Below, one piece after another: positions 53,214 to 62,544 of a stretch of 64,000 bases of DNA. The notes under the pieces are model-generated. The model saw nothing but the letters and a program-made list of their open reading frames with translations. It ran no database searches and was not told the DNA's origin. Made by a program: the position numbers and the translations under genes. Each line of letters opens with the position of its first letter. Position 1 is the first letter of the stretch. This DNA is from Geobacillus thermoleovorans. GTDB taxonomy: Bacteria; Bacillota; Bacilli; Bacillales; Anoxybacillaceae. The stretch is taken from assembly GCF_001610955.1 (NCBI RefSeq), contig NZ_CP014335.1, positions 1,095,001 through 1,159,000 on the forward strand, given 5' to 3'.

Positions 53214-54379
53214 AAGTGAAAAAATTTGTCGCCCCGTCCATGAACGAAGCGATGAAAATGGTTCGCGCCGAACTTGGCCGCGACGCCGTCATTTTGCACT
53301 CGAAAGTCGTGCAGACCGGCGGATTTTTCGGTCTGTTTGCGAAAAAAAAGATCGAAGTGTTGGCCGGCGTTGATCCGGATCCACTGCCGCCGCGTCAGCC
53401 GGATGCCGCCGCGTCTTTGACGCGTCAGCCGAGTGCCGCCGCGTCTTTGACGCGTCAGCCGAGTGCTGCGTCCTTTGCCCCTTTGCCGGCGGCCGAGCGG
53501 GAGGAAGACGGCTCGCTTGCCCGTGAGATCGAGGAAGTCAAGGCGCTCATCCGTCAGTTCAACGCCCGCTCGTCTTCGCTTTTGTATCCTCCGCCGCTTG
53601 CGGAAGCGGAACGGCGCCTCGTTCGGCAAGGGATGGCGGATGTGTACGTCCGCCAAGTGATGGATCGCCTGCTTGAACGGTGGTATGCCGACAAAGACAG
53701 CCGGTCGCCCGCTGCGGTCTCCGCCTGGACGAAAGAAGCGGTGCGCGATCTATTGTCGACGCTTCCGTTTGTCAAAACGGCGGAGCAAAAAAAGTATATG
53801 ATTTTGCTTGGTCCGACCGGGGTTGGAAAAACGACGACGCTCGCCAAAATGGCAGGGCGCGCCGTCCTCGAGCAAGGGAAAAAAGTCGGGTTCATCACGG
53901 CCGACACGTACCGGATCGCCGCCATCGACCAACTGAAGACGTATGCCGACATTTTGCACGCTCCGTTGGAAGTATGCTACAATGCCGACGATTTTCGGAC
54001 GGCGAAGCGGAAATTGGCCGGTTGCGATCTCGTGTTCGTCGATACGGCTGGCCGCAACTTCCGCAACCCGCAATACGTGGATGAACTGCAGCAAACGCTC
54101 GAGTTTGACAGCGAAACGGAAACGTTTCTTGTATTCGCCGCCACGGGAAAGTATGACGATATGAAAATGATTTACAACCACTTTTCCCGCCTGCCGATCG
54201 ATCGGCTGATCGTGACGAAGCTCGATGAGACGGACTCGTTTGGAACGATCGTCAATGTGTTGCTTGACAGCCGGCTTGCCGCCGCCTATTTCACGAACGG
54301 GCAAAATGTGCCGGACGACATGGTGGAAGCGTCCGCAGACCGGCTCGTTCATCTGCTGTTTGGGGCGGAGCGATGGTGA
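53210..54379 (+). CDS. flhF: Flagellar placement GTPase FlhF
   Basis: FlhF (389 aa) is the third SRP-type GTPase and sets flagellar number and position with FlhG. The basic N-terminal B domain (KVKKFVAPSMNEAMKMVRAELG) joins by a linker to the NG domain with [10 protein letters not shown] (201-210), DTAGRNFRNP and TKLDETDSFG. The linker contains a 10-residue repeat (RQPDAAASLT, RQPSAAASLT, RQPSAASFAP) not usual in the family. It overlaps flhA and flhG. Confidence 0.95.
   Translation: MKVKKFVAPSMNEAMKMVRAELGRDAVILHSKVVQTGGFFGLFAKKKIEVLAGVDPDPLPPRQPDAAASLTRQPSAAASLTRQPSAASFAPLPAAEREEDGSLAREIEEVKALIRQFNARSSSLLYPPPLAEAERRLVRQGMADVYVRQVMDRLLERWYADKDSRSPAAVSAWTKEAVRDLLSTLPFVKTAEQKKYMILLGPTGVGKTTTLAKMAGRAVLEQGKKVGFITADTYRIAAIDQLKTYADILHAPLEVCYNADDFRTAKRKLAGCDLVFVDTAGRNFRNPQYVDELQQTLEFDSETETFLVFAATGKYDDMKMIYNHFSRLPIDRLIVTKLDETDSFGTIVNVLLDSRLAAAYFTNGQNVPDDMVEASADRLVHLLFGAERW
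53393..53470 (+). repeat. 30-bp tandem repeat within flhF
   Basis: Units start at 53393, 53423 and 53453. The first two differ in only two bases; the third is partial. Each encodes ten residues (RQP-x-AAASLT). Being in frame, copy changes would lengthen or shorten the FlhF linker without frameshift. Confidence 0.85.
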
Positions 54380-55239
54380 GCGATCAAGCAGAACGGCTGC
54401 GCTATGAGCTGGGCCGCCGGCGCCAGCCGGCGGCGGGGCCGCGGACCATCGCGGTGACGAGCGGGAAAGGCGGAGTCGGCAAGTCAAACCTTTCGCTCAA
54501 TTTTTCGCTGTCGCTCTCGAAGCTCGGGTTTCGCGTCTTGCTGCTTGATATGGACATCGGCATGGGCAACATCGACATTTTGCTCGGCCAGTCGTCGCCA
54601 TTGACGCTTTCGGATTGGTTTTCCGCGCGGTTGCCGCTTTCCGAGCTGGTAAAAAGCGGACCGGAGCATCTATCGTATATTGCTGGGGGGACGGGCGCCG
54701 CGCAATGGTTGAGTGTCGATCGATCCGCTATCGACTATTTGTTGGCCGAGCTGCAGACGGTGGCGTCGCGATATGATTATCTCATTTTCGATATGGGGGC
54801 GGGTGCCTCAGAAGAACGATTGTATTTTTTAAAGTCCGTCGACGATGTGTTTATTGTCACGACGCCGGAGCCGACCGCGATGACGGATGCGTACGCCATG
54901 ATGAAATATATGCACACCGCCGGCAGCGAGGCTCCGTTTTCCGTCATCGTCAACCGCGCCGGCAGCGAGCGGGAAGGATATGGCGTCTTTTCGCGCCTGC
55001 AGCATGCCGCCAGTCGGTTTTTCCATAAAGACATCGCCTTGCTTGGCGTCGTTCCTGAAGACCGGATGGTCGCGCGCTGTGTCGTCCGGCAAACGCCGTT
55101 TGTTCTCTTTGATCCAGCGGCGAAGGCGAGCCGGGCAGTGCGTCAAATGGCATGCCGCTATGCGGCGGGAGGAGAAAAAGAGCCGGAGCGGGCTCCCCGC
55201 TTTTTTGCGAAGCTGCGTCAACTTTTGCTAGAAAGGTAG
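54373..55239 (+). CDS. flhG: Flagellar number ATPase FlhG (YlxH)
   Basis: FlhG (288 aa) is a MinD-like ATPase that activates FlhF GTPase and works on C-ring assembly with FliM/FliY. The N-terminal activator helix has the conserved SDQAERLR. The deviant Walker A is GKGGVGKS (31-38), and DMDIGMGNIDILLG follows; a C-terminal membrane helix is less clear (FAKLRQLLLER). It overlaps flhF by 7 nt. Confidence 0.94.
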   Translation: MVSDQAERLRYELGRRRQPAAGPRTIAVTSGKGGVGKSNLSLNFSLSLSKLGFRVLLLDMDIGMGNIDILLGQSSPLTLSDWFSARLPLSELVKSGPEHLSYIAGGTGAAQWLSVDRSAIDYLLAELQTVASRYDYLIFDMGAGASEERLYFLKSVDDVFIVTTPEPTAMTDAYAMMKYMHTAGSEAPFSVIVNRAGSEREGYGVFSRLQHAASRFFHKDIALLGVVPEDRMVARCVVRQTPFVLFDPAAKASRAVRQMACRYAAGGEKEPERAPRFFAKLRQLLLER

Positions 55240-55248
55240 AGACGGAAC

Positions 55249-56298
55249 ATGAAGACGATCAAGGTGCTTGTCGTCGATGACTCGGCGTTTATGCGCAAAT
55301 GGATCAGTGATTTTTTGTCCGAACATCCGCGCCTCGAAGTCATCGGAACAGCTCGCAACGGCCGGGAGGCGCTCGAGAAAATCGCCGCCCTAAGGCCGGA
55401 TGTCGTGACGCTTGATGTGGAAATGCCGGTCATGAACGGACTCGAAACGTTGCAGCGCATCATGCGGGACCATCCCGTGCCGGTCGTCATGGTGTCAAGC
55501 ACGACGACCGAAGGGGCGGAAAACACGATCGCCGCCATGCAGTACGGGGCGGTCGACTTTGTCGCTAAGCCGTCCGGACCGATTTCGCTCGATTTGTACA
55601 AAGTGAAAGACGAGCTGATTGGCAAAGTGCTGCACGCGAGCGAAGCGAACGTGGCTGCCTTGACTGCCCCGCGCCGCCAACATCCGTCTTGGCGCCCATC
55701 GTTCAAAGCGGCGGCGCGGCCGCAACAGGCCATCGTCGCGATCGGCACTTCCACCGGCGGCCCGCGCGCGCTCGAGACGGTGCTGACGCAGCTTCCGCCC
55801 GATCTAGCCGCTCCGGTCGTCGCTGTCCAGCATATGCCCAAAGGATTTACGACATCGCTCGCCAACCGGCTTGATGCGCTTGCCGCGATCACGGTCAAGG
55901 AGGCGGAAGACGGGGAAGTGCTGCAAAATGGCACCGCCTATATCGCGCCAGGCGGCGTCCATCTCATCGTTCGCGAAGAAGGCGGCGCGCTTAAAGCCCG
56001 TTTCGACGAATCGCCGCCGCGCGCCGGCCATCGTCCGGCTGTTGACGTGTTGTTCGAGTCGCTCGCTGCCATTCGCCTCTGTCGGAAAATCGCGGTGATC
56101 ATGACCGGGATGGGAAGCGACGGAACAGCGGGGGTGAAAAAGCTGAAGGAAAGCGGGAACACAAAAGCGATCGCGGAAGCGCGCGAGACAGCCGTTGTCT
56201 TTGGGATGCCAAGAGCGGCGATCGAGGCTGGCGTCGTTGATGTCATCGTTCCGCTTGACAGCATCGCCGCTGCCATCGTCCAATTGATCGGGGAGTGA
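55249..56298 (+). CDS. cheB: Chemoreceptor methylesterase CheB
   Basis: CheB (349 aa) demethylates receptors and deamidates glutamines for adaptation. The receiver domain has Asp10-Asp11 and the phosphorylated Asp56 (TLDVEMPVMNG). The C-terminal methylesterase has the catalytic serine in IGTSTGGPRAL, His in VQHMPKGFT and Asp in MTGMGSDG. No cheR is nearby; in Bacillus it lies elsewhere. Confidence 0.96.
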   Translation: MKTIKVLVVDDSAFMRKWISDFLSEHPRLEVIGTARNGREALEKIAALRPDVVTLDVEMPVMNGLETLQRIMRDHPVPVVMVSSTTTEGAENTIAAMQYGAVDFVAKPSGPISLDLYKVKDELIGKVLHASEANVAALTAPRRQHPSWRPSFKAAARPQQAIVAIGTSTGGPRALETVLTQLPPDLAAPVVAVQHMPKGFTTSLANRLDALAAITVKEAEDGEVLQNGTAYIAPGGVHLIVREEGGALKARFDESPPRAGHRPAVDVLFESLAAIRLCRKIAVIMTGMGSDGTAGVKKLKESGNTKAIAEARETAVVFGMPRAAIEAGVVDVIVPLDSIAAAIVQLIGE

Positions 56299-56310
56299 GG
56301 GGGAAACGGC

Positions 56311-58311
56311 ATGGACATGAGCCAATATTTGGATTTATTTATTGATGAAAGCAAAGAGCATTTGCAGGCGATCAACGAGCGGCTGTTGGAACTTGAAAAA
56401 ACTCCGGAGGACATGTCTGTGGTGAATGATATTTTCCGTTCGGCCCATACGTTGAAAGGCATGTCCGCCACGATGGGGTTTGAAGATTTGGCCAATTTGA
56501 CGCACCAAATGGAAAACGTGCTCGATGGCATCCGCAATCGGCGGCTTTCCGTTACCCCGGAATTGCTTGACGTCATTTTTGAGGCCGTCGACCATTTGGA
56601 GGCGATGATCAGTTCCATCGCTGCAGGCGGCGACGGAACGCGCGATGTAAGGAGAACAGTCGAACAGCTGAAACGAATCGAGCAAGGGGAGATGCCGAAC
56701 AAGCAGGCAGCAAGAGAAGAACCGCCCCTTGAACATGCGTATGGGGAATTTGAATACCATGTGCTCGAGCAGGCGAAGGAGCAGGGATTTTCCGTCTACG
56801 AAATCCGCGTTCGGCTTCGCGATGATTGCTTGTTGAAAGCAGCGCGCGTCTATATGGTGTTTGAACAGCTGAATGAAGTCGGAGAAATTGTGAAAGCAAC
56901 GCCGCCGGTCGAGATGCTGGAGGAAGAACAGTTTGACCGGGAGTTTCTCGTTACGGTTGTATCCAAAGCGCCAGCCGATGAGTTGCAAAAGCGGCTGATG
57001 GGCATTTCGGAAATTGATGACGTCAAGGTGTCTATGCTATCGAGCAATGAACCGTCGGCAGAAAGCGAGAAAGCGGCTGCGCCCCAACAACCGGCCGCTA
57101 TGGAGCAGGCGGCGGCCGTTCAGGCCGAAGCGGAGGCGCCGGAAAAACAAACAGCGAAACAGGCGACGAAAACGATCCGCGTCAACATTGAACGGCTCGA
57201 TCGGTTGATGAACTTATTTGAAGAATTGGTTGTCGACCGCGGTCGGCTTGAGCAAATTTCCCGCGAACTGAACCATGCCGAATTGACGGAAACGGTCGAG
57301 CGGATGTCTCGCATCTCGAGCGATTTGCAGACGATCATTTTAAATATGCGCATGGTGCCGGTCGAAACGGTGTTCAACCGCTTCCCGCGCATGGTGCGCC
57401 AGCTCGCCCGCGAGCTCGGCAAAAAGGTGCGCCTTGACATCATCGGCGCGGATACCGAGCTTGACCGGACGGTGATCGATGAAATCGGCGACCCGCTTGT
57501 CCATTTGATCCGCAATGCGCTCGACCACGGCATCGAAGCGCCGGACGTCCGGGTGGCGCGCGGAAAGCCGGAAGAAGGGACCGTTCAATTGCGAGCGTAC
57601 CATAGCGGCAACCATGTCTTTATTGAAATCGAGGATGACGGCGCCGGCATTTCCCGGGAGAAGGTGCTGCAAAAGGCGAAAAGCCGCGGCATTGTCTCGC
57701 CGCAGGCGGCGGAGCATTTGAACGATCAGCAAATTTACGAGCTTATTTTCGCTCCCGGCTTTTCGACCGCTGAGCAAGTTTCTGACATTTCCGGCCGCGG
57801 CGTCGGTTTGGATGTCGTCAAAAGCACGATTGAGTCGCTCGGCGGCACCGTTTCGGTCGATTCGCAGCCTGGAAAAGGGTCGCTCTTTTCGATTCAGCTG
57901 CCGCTCACATTGTCGATCATTTCTGTGTTGCTCGTTCAAATCGCCGAGGAAACGTACGCGATTCCGCTGTCATCGATCATTGAGACGGCGCTGGTGAAAA
58001 AGGAAGAGATTTTTTCCGCCCACAACCAGCCGGTCATCGATTTTCGCGGCAAAATCGTGCCGCTCGTCCGCCTGAAAGACGTCTTCGCTGTTCCTGGAGC
58101 AGCCGATGACGGAGATGCGGTGGCGGTCGTGATCGTCCGGAAAGGGGAAAAACTGGCGGCGCTGGCGGTCGACTCGTTTATCGGGCAGCAAGAAGTCGTG
58201 TTGAAATCGCTAGGAAACTATTTATCTTCGGTTTTCGCCATCTCGGGGGCGACGATTTTGGGAGACGGCCGAGTGGCGCTGATTATCGACTGCAACGCGC
58301 TCGTGAAGTAG
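56311..58311 (+). CDS. cheA: Chemotaxis histidine kinase CheA
   Basis: CheA (666 aa) phosphorylates CheY and CheB in response to receptors. P1 carries His46 (FRSAHTLKGMSATMGF). P2 (about 145-235) docks the regulators. P3 dimerises near 285-345. The P4 kinase contains HLIRNALDHGIE, DDGAGISREK and DISGRGVGLDVVKSTIESLGG. P5 (about 525-666) is CheW-like. MDMSQYLDLFIDESKEH matches the family start. Confidence 0.97.
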   Translation: MDMSQYLDLFIDESKEHLQAINERLLELEKTPEDMSVVNDIFRSAHTLKGMSATMGFEDLANLTHQMENVLDGIRNRRLSVTPELLDVIFEAVDHLEAMISSIAAGGDGTRDVRRTVEQLKRIEQGEMPNKQAAREEPPLEHAYGEFEYHVLEQAKEQGFSVYEIRVRLRDDCLLKAARVYMVFEQLNEVGEIVKATPPVEMLEEEQFDREFLVTVVSKAPADELQKRLMGISEIDDVKVSMLSSNEPSAESEKAAAPQQPAAMEQAAAVQAEAEAPEKQTAKQATKTIRVNIERLDRLMNLFEELVVDRGRLEQISRELNHAELTETVERMSRISSDLQTIILNMRMVPVETVFNRFPRMVRQLARELGKKVRLDIIGADTELDRTVIDEIGDPLVHLIRNALDHGIEAPDVRVARGKPEEGTVQLRAYHSGNHVFIEIEDDGAGISREKVLQKAKSRGIVSPQAAEHLNDQQIYELIFAPGFSTAEQVSDISGRGVGLDVVKSTIESLGGTVSVDSQPGKGSLFSIQLPLTLSIISVLLVQIAEETYAIPLSSIIETALVKKEEIFSAHNQPVIDFRGKIVPLVRLKDVFAVPGAADDGDAVAVVIVRKGEKLAALAVDSFIGQQEVVLKSLGNYLSSVFAISGATILGDGRVALIIDCNALVK

Positions 58312-58394
58312 GAGATGGCCGTGTCGGTGCGGGGGCGCCTATGGCGTTGATCTGCCGTTTTCAGTGGCATGTCGAAAAAAAGGGGGAGGATTGG

Positions 58395-58832
58395 ATGACG
58401 GCCAGCGTGCAAGCAGACTGGAAAGTGATTGCGTTTCGCCTGAAAGAAGAAGAATATGCTCTGCCGGTGCAGCATGTCCGTTCCATCGAGAAAATGCAGC
58501 CGATCACGCGCGTGCCGGGGACGGCCCATTATGTAAAAGGGGTCATCAACTTGCGCGGTGTTGTGACGCCGATCATCGATTTGCGCGAGCGGTTCGGGTT
58601 TGCCCCCGAACCATATGGGGAACAGACGCGGATCATTATCGTTGCTCTTGAGGATATGGAAGTTGGGCTCATCGTCGATGCCGCGAATGATGTCCTTGAT
58701 CTGCCGGCGGAAAGCATCGAACCGCCGCCAGAGGCAATTGGCTCCGTTGAGGCAAGTTACATCGACGGCGTGGCGAAAGTGGAGAATCGGCTCCTCATTT
58801 TGCTCGATTTGGCGAAAGTGCTCGACCGATAA
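58395..58832 (+). CDS. cheW: Chemotaxis coupling protein CheW
   Basis: CheW (145 aa) couples receptors to CheA. It has the SH3-like fold signature (VIAFRLKEEEYALPVQHVRSIEKM, VPGTAHYVKGVINLRGVVTPIIDLR). The ATG at 58395 follows GGGGGAGGA; a longer ORF start upstream lacks an SD. An 82-bp gap separates it from cheA. Confidence 0.95.
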   Translation: MTASVQADWKVIAFRLKEEEYALPVQHVRSIEKMQPITRVPGTAHYVKGVINLRGVVTPIIDLRERFGFAPEPYGEQTRIIIVALEDMEVGLIVDAANDVLDLPAESIEPPPEAIGSVEASYIDGVAKVENRLLILLDLAKVLDR

Positions 58833-58854
58833 TCCGTGGAGAGGAGCGTTGACA

Positions 58855-59487
58855 TTGGACGATATTCGCAACTTGACGGGGATGCATATTGACATTTTGC
58901 GCGAAATCGGCAACATTGGCGCCGGCAACGCGGCGACGGCTTTGTCGACGTTGCTAAACAAAAAAATTGAAATGGCGGTGCCGCGCGTTCAAATTGCGAC
59001 GTTTGCCGAAATGATGGAATCAATCGGTGGACCGGAACAAGTAGTGGCGTGCGTCTATTTGCGCATCGAAGGAGAAGCGCCGGGAAACATGTTTTTCGTG
59101 TTGCCGCCGGAACAGGCTGAGCGGTTTGTCCGTCGGATGATTGGCGATGACTCGTTTTCGTTTCAAGGAGAAGCCCATGAGCTTGGCTGCTCGGCGCTTC
59201 AGGAGCTCGGCAATATTTTAGCCGGCTCGTATTTGTCGGCATTGGCTGACTTTACGCGGCTCAACTTGCACCCGTCCGTGCCGGCATTGGCCATCGACAT
59301 GATTGGAGCTGTGCTGTCGTTCGGATTGCTTGAGCTGTCGCGTGTTGGCGATTACGCCATTTTGATTGACACAGCCATTTACGATGAACGGCGCCCGGAC
59401 GAAAGCATCAACGGCCATTTCTTTCTTCTACCTGACCCCGAGTCGTTTTCCACCATCTTTCGAGCACTAGGTGTGGATGGTCTATGA
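58855..59487 (+). CDS. cheC: CheY-P phosphatase CheC
   Basis: CheC (210 aa) dephosphorylates CheY-P and binds CheD. Two active-site motifs are seen: [17 protein letters not shown] and [17 protein letters not shown] use TTG 58855 ([15 protein letters not shown]) because GGAGAGGAG is then 8 bp away; TTG 58849 is too near. It overlaps cheD by 4 nt, in keeping with their protein complex. Confidence 0.93.
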   Translation: MDDIRNLTGMHIDILREIGNIGAGNAATALSTLLNKKIEMAVPRVQIATFAEMMESIGGPEQVVACVYLRIEGEAPGNMFFVLPPEQAERFVRRMIGDDSFSFQGEAHELGCSALQELGNILAGSYLSALADFTRLNLHPSVPALAIDMIGAVLSFGLLELSRVGDYAILIDTAIYDERRPDESINGHFFLLPDPESFSTIFRALGVDGL

Positions 59488-59981
59488 GCACAGCGCAGGC
59501 TGTCAAAATCGGCATTGCGGAAATGGAGGTCGTCATAGCGCCGAATGTCATCCGCACGTGCGGGCTTGGGTCGTGCGTCGGTGTCGTCATTTACGATGCA
59601 GGCAAGGCGGTTGCCGGCATGGCGCATGTCATGCTTCCGCATTCCTCGATGGCGCGCGGCGGAGTCATCAATGCGGCCAAATACGCTGATACGGCGGTCG
59701 AGGCGCTCGTTCAGCTTGTCATTGCCGCTGGCGGGCGGAAAGGGATGCTGAAAGCGAAGCTGGCCGGCGGGGCGCAAATGTTTTCGTTTTCGACAGTTGG
59801 CGGCGATATGATGCGCATTGGCGCGCGCAATGTGGAGGAAGTGAAAAAGCAGCTCGAGCGGCTTCACATTCCGGTCGTCGCCGAAGATGTCGGGGGCCAT
59901 AGCGGCCGCACGATCGAATTTAATCCGCAGACGGGCGTGCTCTCCATCCGCACCGCCGCTCAAGAAATAAAGGAAATATGA
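59484..59981 (+). CDS. cheD: Receptor deamidase CheD
   Basis: CheD (165 aa) deamidates glutamines on chemoreceptors and stimulates CheC. The catalytic Cys31 (GLGSCVGV) and His48 (MAHVMLP) are in place, with the [15 protein letters not shown] segment near the end. Its ATG overlaps the cheC stop. sigD follows after 38 bp. Confidence 0.96.
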   Translation: MSTAQAVKIGIAEMEVVIAPNVIRTCGLGSCVGVVIYDAGKAVAGMAHVMLPHSSMARGGVINAAKYADTAVEALVQLVIAAGGRKGMLKAKLAGGAQMFSFSTVGGDMMRIGARNVEEVKKQLERLHIPVVAEDVGGHSGRTIEFNPQTGVLSIRTAAQEIKEI

Positions 59982-60019
59982 CCGGGATGCGCCGTTTCCG
60001 CAAGGCAAGGGGGAGAATA

Positions 60020-60775
60020 ATGGGAAGCGCGCTAAAAGGAGAAGAACGGAAATACTGGGATGAATGGATCAATGGCCGCGACCGCCACGCGGCCGAGGAG
60101 CTGGTGCAGCGCTATATGCCGCTTGTTTTCTACCACGTGCAGCGGCTTTCGGCGACGCTGCCGAGCTCCGTGCCGAAGGATGAGCTCGTCAGCCTTGGAC
60201 TCGTCGGCTTATACGATGCGTTGGAGAAATTTGACCCATCGCGTGATTTGAAGTTCGACACGTACGCCTCGTTCCGCATCCGCGGCGCCATCTTAGACGG
60301 TTTGCGCAAAGAAGACTGGCTGCCGCGCAGCATGCGCGATAAGGCAAAAAAAATTGAGGAAGCGATCGAGCGGCTTGAACAGCGGCACATGCGATCGGTG
60401 ACGGCGAAAGAGATCGCCGCTGAGCTCGGGATGACGGAAGAGGAAGTGCAGGCGGCGGCGAGTGAAACGTTTTTTTCCCATTGGCTGCCGCTCGGGCAGA
60501 CGACCGTCGACGAAGATGAAGGACTGTTGGCGGTTCGCGACGACCGCGCTCCGCTTCCCGAGGAGCAAATCGTTAAGCAGGAAATGATCGAAAAGCTGGC
60601 TGAAGCCATCGGACAGCTGAATGAAAAAGAGCAGCTCGTCATCAGTTTGTTTTATAAAGAGGAGCTGACGTTTACAGAAATCGGGAGCCTTTTGCATTTG
60701 TCGACATCAAGAATTTCGCAAATTCATGCGAAAGCGCTTTGGAAACTGCGCCGCTTTTTTGAAAAAGAGCCATGA
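60020..60775 (+). CDS. sigD: Flagellar sigma factor SigD
   Basis: Sigma-D (251 aa) directs RNA polymerase to late flagellar, chemotaxis and autolysin genes and is held by FlgM until the hook is done. Region 2 (ELVSLGLVGLYDALEKFDPSRDLKFDTYASFRIRGAI) and region 4 (FTEIGSLLHLSTSRISQIHAKAL) are clear. The ATG at 60020 follows AAGGGGGAG; an upstream in-frame ATG overlapping cheD is rejected. It lies near the far end of the operon, as in B. subtilis. Confidence 0.96.
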   Translation: MGSALKGEERKYWDEWINGRDRHAAEELVQRYMPLVFYHVQRLSATLPSSVPKDELVSLGLVGLYDALEKFDPSRDLKFDTYASFRIRGAILDGLRKEDWLPRSMRDKAKKIEEAIERLEQRHMRSVTAKEIAAELGMTEEEVQAAASETFFSHWLPLGQTTVDEDEGLLAVRDDRAPLPEEQIVKQEMIEKLAEAIGQLNEKEQLVISLFYKEELTFTEIGSLLHLSTSRISQIHAKALWKLRRFFEKEP

Positions 60776-60791
60776 GGGGAGAGAAAACGCG

Positions 60792-61037
60792 ATGGACATC
60801 CAGCTTCCAGCGTTGCAAAGCGTCATGCCGAAAGCGCCCGACGCGGAAAGGCTTCAAGCCTCGACGCAACAACACTCCTATGCAGTGCAGGCGCAAATGG
60901 CAACTGCCGGCCAAAAGCGGGCGGAGCGTGCGCGCCGTCGGGTGACGGATAAACGAACGAGCGCCCGTCTTGAGCAGGAGGCGTCCCGTTTTGGAGGACA
61001 CCCTTATAAAGGAAAAACGATCGACATTCAAGGATAG
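60792..61037 (+). CDS. Small protein of unknown function after sigD
   Basis: This 81-aa product begins MDIQLPALQSVMP after GAGGGGAGAG. It is hydrophilic, with a Gln/Ala-rich middle (QASTQQHSYAVQAQMATAGQ), a strongly basic patch (KRAERARRRVTDKRTSARL) and a C-terminal GHPYKGKTIDIQG. I have no function for it. It is not at this place in B. subtilis, where swrB follows sigD directly. The good SD and tight spacing on both sides support a real gene. Confidence 0.7.
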   Translation: MDIQLPALQSVMPKAPDAERLQASTQQHSYAVQAQMATAGQKRAERARRRVTDKRTSARLEQEASRFGGHPYKGKTIDIQG

Positions 61038-61045
61038 TGAACATC

Positions 61046-61663
61046 ATGATGGCATTTTGGCTAACGATCAGTTTGCTGCTGCACGCCTTGTCGTTTTGGT
61101 TGATCATTGTGCTTTTCCTTCGCCTGTCGCGGCTTGGCGAGGCGGAGAGGCGGGCCGAGGAGCTCGAGGAAGCCATGACCGCTTATCTCGCTGCTTGGAA
61201 GGAAGAAAACGAGCGCTTTTTGGCTGAACTTGACTCGTTGCTTGGCAGCGGAGCGGATCCATTCGTTTCTGCACCGGAAACGAACGATGCGCCCAGTGTG
61301 CAACGGGGCGCGAACGGGAAAGAGACGGCGTCCATGCTGGGGGCAGGAGGCGGTGAAATCGGAGCGGGGTTCGAAAAGCGAACAGCGGAAGCAAAAAAGG
61401 AGGAAAACGAGCCGGCGGAGCGGGGAGAAACCGAAAAACGCACAGAAACAAGCCGCCCAAGCGCCGCTCCGGGCTATTTCCCAGACATCGGAACGGTCAA
61501 GGATGTGCTCGAACTTTCACTCACCCGACCAGCGGACGCGAGTGAGCTTGCTCGCCGCCTATATGCGGAAGGGGCGACGGTCGAGGAAATTGCCAAACAG
61601 CTCGGCAAAGGGAAAACAGAAGTCGAGCTATGGCTCAAATTTGCGCAAAAAACGAATCAATAG
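61046..61663 (+). CDS. SwrB-like membrane protein (YlxL position)
   Basis: This 205-aa protein has an N-terminal membrane helix (LTISLLLHALSFWLIIVLFL), a charged coiled coil, a low-complexity middle (about 75-145) and a C-terminal helix-turn-helix-like domain (ASELARRLYAEGATVEEIAKQLGKGKTEVELWLKF). SwrB, which activates the flagellar gate in B. subtilis, has the same place and layout, but I cannot confirm similarity over the whole length. The start at 61046 is preferred over GTG 61037 on SD spacing. Confidence 0.72.
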   Translation: MMAFWLTISLLLHALSFWLIIVLFLRLSRLGEAERRAEELEEAMTAYLAAWKEENERFLAELDSLLGSGADPFVSAPETNDAPSVQRGANGKETASMLGAGGGEIGAGFEKRTAEAKKEENEPAERGETEKRTETSRPSAAPGYFPDIGTVKDVLELSLTRPADASELARRLYAEGATVEEIAKQLGKGKTEVELWLKFAQKTNQ

Positions 61664-61675
61664 GCGAATAACAGC

Positions 61676-61705
61676 TTGATTTGCCGCTTGCAGTTGTGAT
61701 ATATT
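61676..61705 (+). promoter_or_regulatory. Sigma-A promoter of rpsB
   Basis: TTGATT (61676-61681) and TATATT (61700-61705) with an 18-bp spacer lie 15-25 bp after the last fla/che gene, ahead of the leader of rpsB. Confidence 0.65.
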
Positions 61706-61726
61706 TTTTCATGGTGTGAATACACA

Positions 61727-61787
61727 CGCCTGGTGATTTCAGCAACGGTGCTGGCAACGCCAGTCTTGCTGAAAGATGAGGCAGGCG
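61727..61787 (+). promoter_or_regulatory. Structured rpsB leader, candidate S2 autoregulatory element
   Basis: Three nested stems are exact: CGCCTG (61727-61732) with CAGGCG (61782-61787), TTTCAGCAA (61737-61745) with TTGCTGAAA (61766-61774), and CTGGC (61751-61755) with GCCAG (61759-61763). The structure begins about 15 nt into the transcript and ends 28 nt before the SD. Ribosomal protein leaders commonly have this form. Confidence 0.65.
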
Positions 61788-61825
61788 GAGGACCAAAAAC
61801 CACTAAGGAAACAGGAGGAGCATAC

Positions 61826-62533
61826 ATGTCAGTTATTTCGATGAAACAACTGCTTGAAGCTGGCGTCCACTTTGGACATCAGACGCGCCGTTGGAATCCG
61901 AAGATGAAAAAATACATTTTCACGGAGCGCAACGGCATCTATATCATCGACTTGCAAAAAACGGTGAAAAAAGTCGAGGAAGCATACAACTTCGTCCGCG
62001 AATTGGCGGCGAATGGCGGCAAAATTTTGTTCGTCGGCACGAAAAAACAAGCGCAAGAGTCGGTGAAGGAAGAAGCGGAACGCTGCGGCATGTTTTATGT
62101 CAACCAACGCTGGCTCGGCGGCACGCTGACGAACTTCGCTACGATCCAAAAGCGGATCAAACGGCTGCGTGAAATTGAAAAAATGGAAGAAGATGGAATA
62201 TTTGACGTTCTGCCGAAAAAAGAAGTCATTCGCTTGAAAAAAGAAAAAGAGCGTCTTGAGAAGTTTTTGGGCGGCATCAAAGACATGAAAGAGCTGCCAG
62301 ATGCGTTGTTTGTCATTGACCCGCGCAAAGAGCGGATCGCGGTGGCGGAAGCGCGCAAGCTGAACATCCCGATCATCGGCATCGTCGACACGAACTGCGA
62401 TCCGGATGAAATTGACTATGTCATTCCGGCCAACGACGACGCCATCCGCGCTGTTAAGCTGTTGACTTCGAAAATCGCCGACGCCGTGCTTGAGGCGAAA
62501 CAAGGCGAAGAAGCGGCCGTCGCAGCAGAGTAA
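61826..62533 (+). CDS. rpsB: 30S ribosomal protein S2
   Basis: S2 (235 aa) joins the 30S subunit late and bridges its head and body. [46 protein letters not shown] and [16 protein letters not shown] are strongly conserved. The ATG at 61826 follows AGGAGGAG; the longer ORF upstream lies in the leader. It is separated from tsf by a terminator. Confidence 0.98.
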   Translation: MSVISMKQLLEAGVHFGHQTRRWNPKMKKYIFTERNGIYIIDLQKTVKKVEEAYNFVRELAANGGKILFVGTKKQAQESVKEEAERCGMFYVNQRWLGGTLTNFATIQKRIKRLREIEKMEEDGIFDVLPKKEVIRLKKEKERLEKFLGGIKDMKELPDALFVIDPRKERIAVAEARKLNIPIIGIVDTNCDPDEIDYVIPANDDAIRAVKLLTSKIADAVLEAKQGEEAAVAAE

Positions 62534-62544
62534 CGATGCACAAG

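Noticed and set aside
53393..53470. Possible CRISPR-like repeats
   Set aside because: Units are adjacent with no spacers and lie in frame within flhF; this is a coding tandem repeat.
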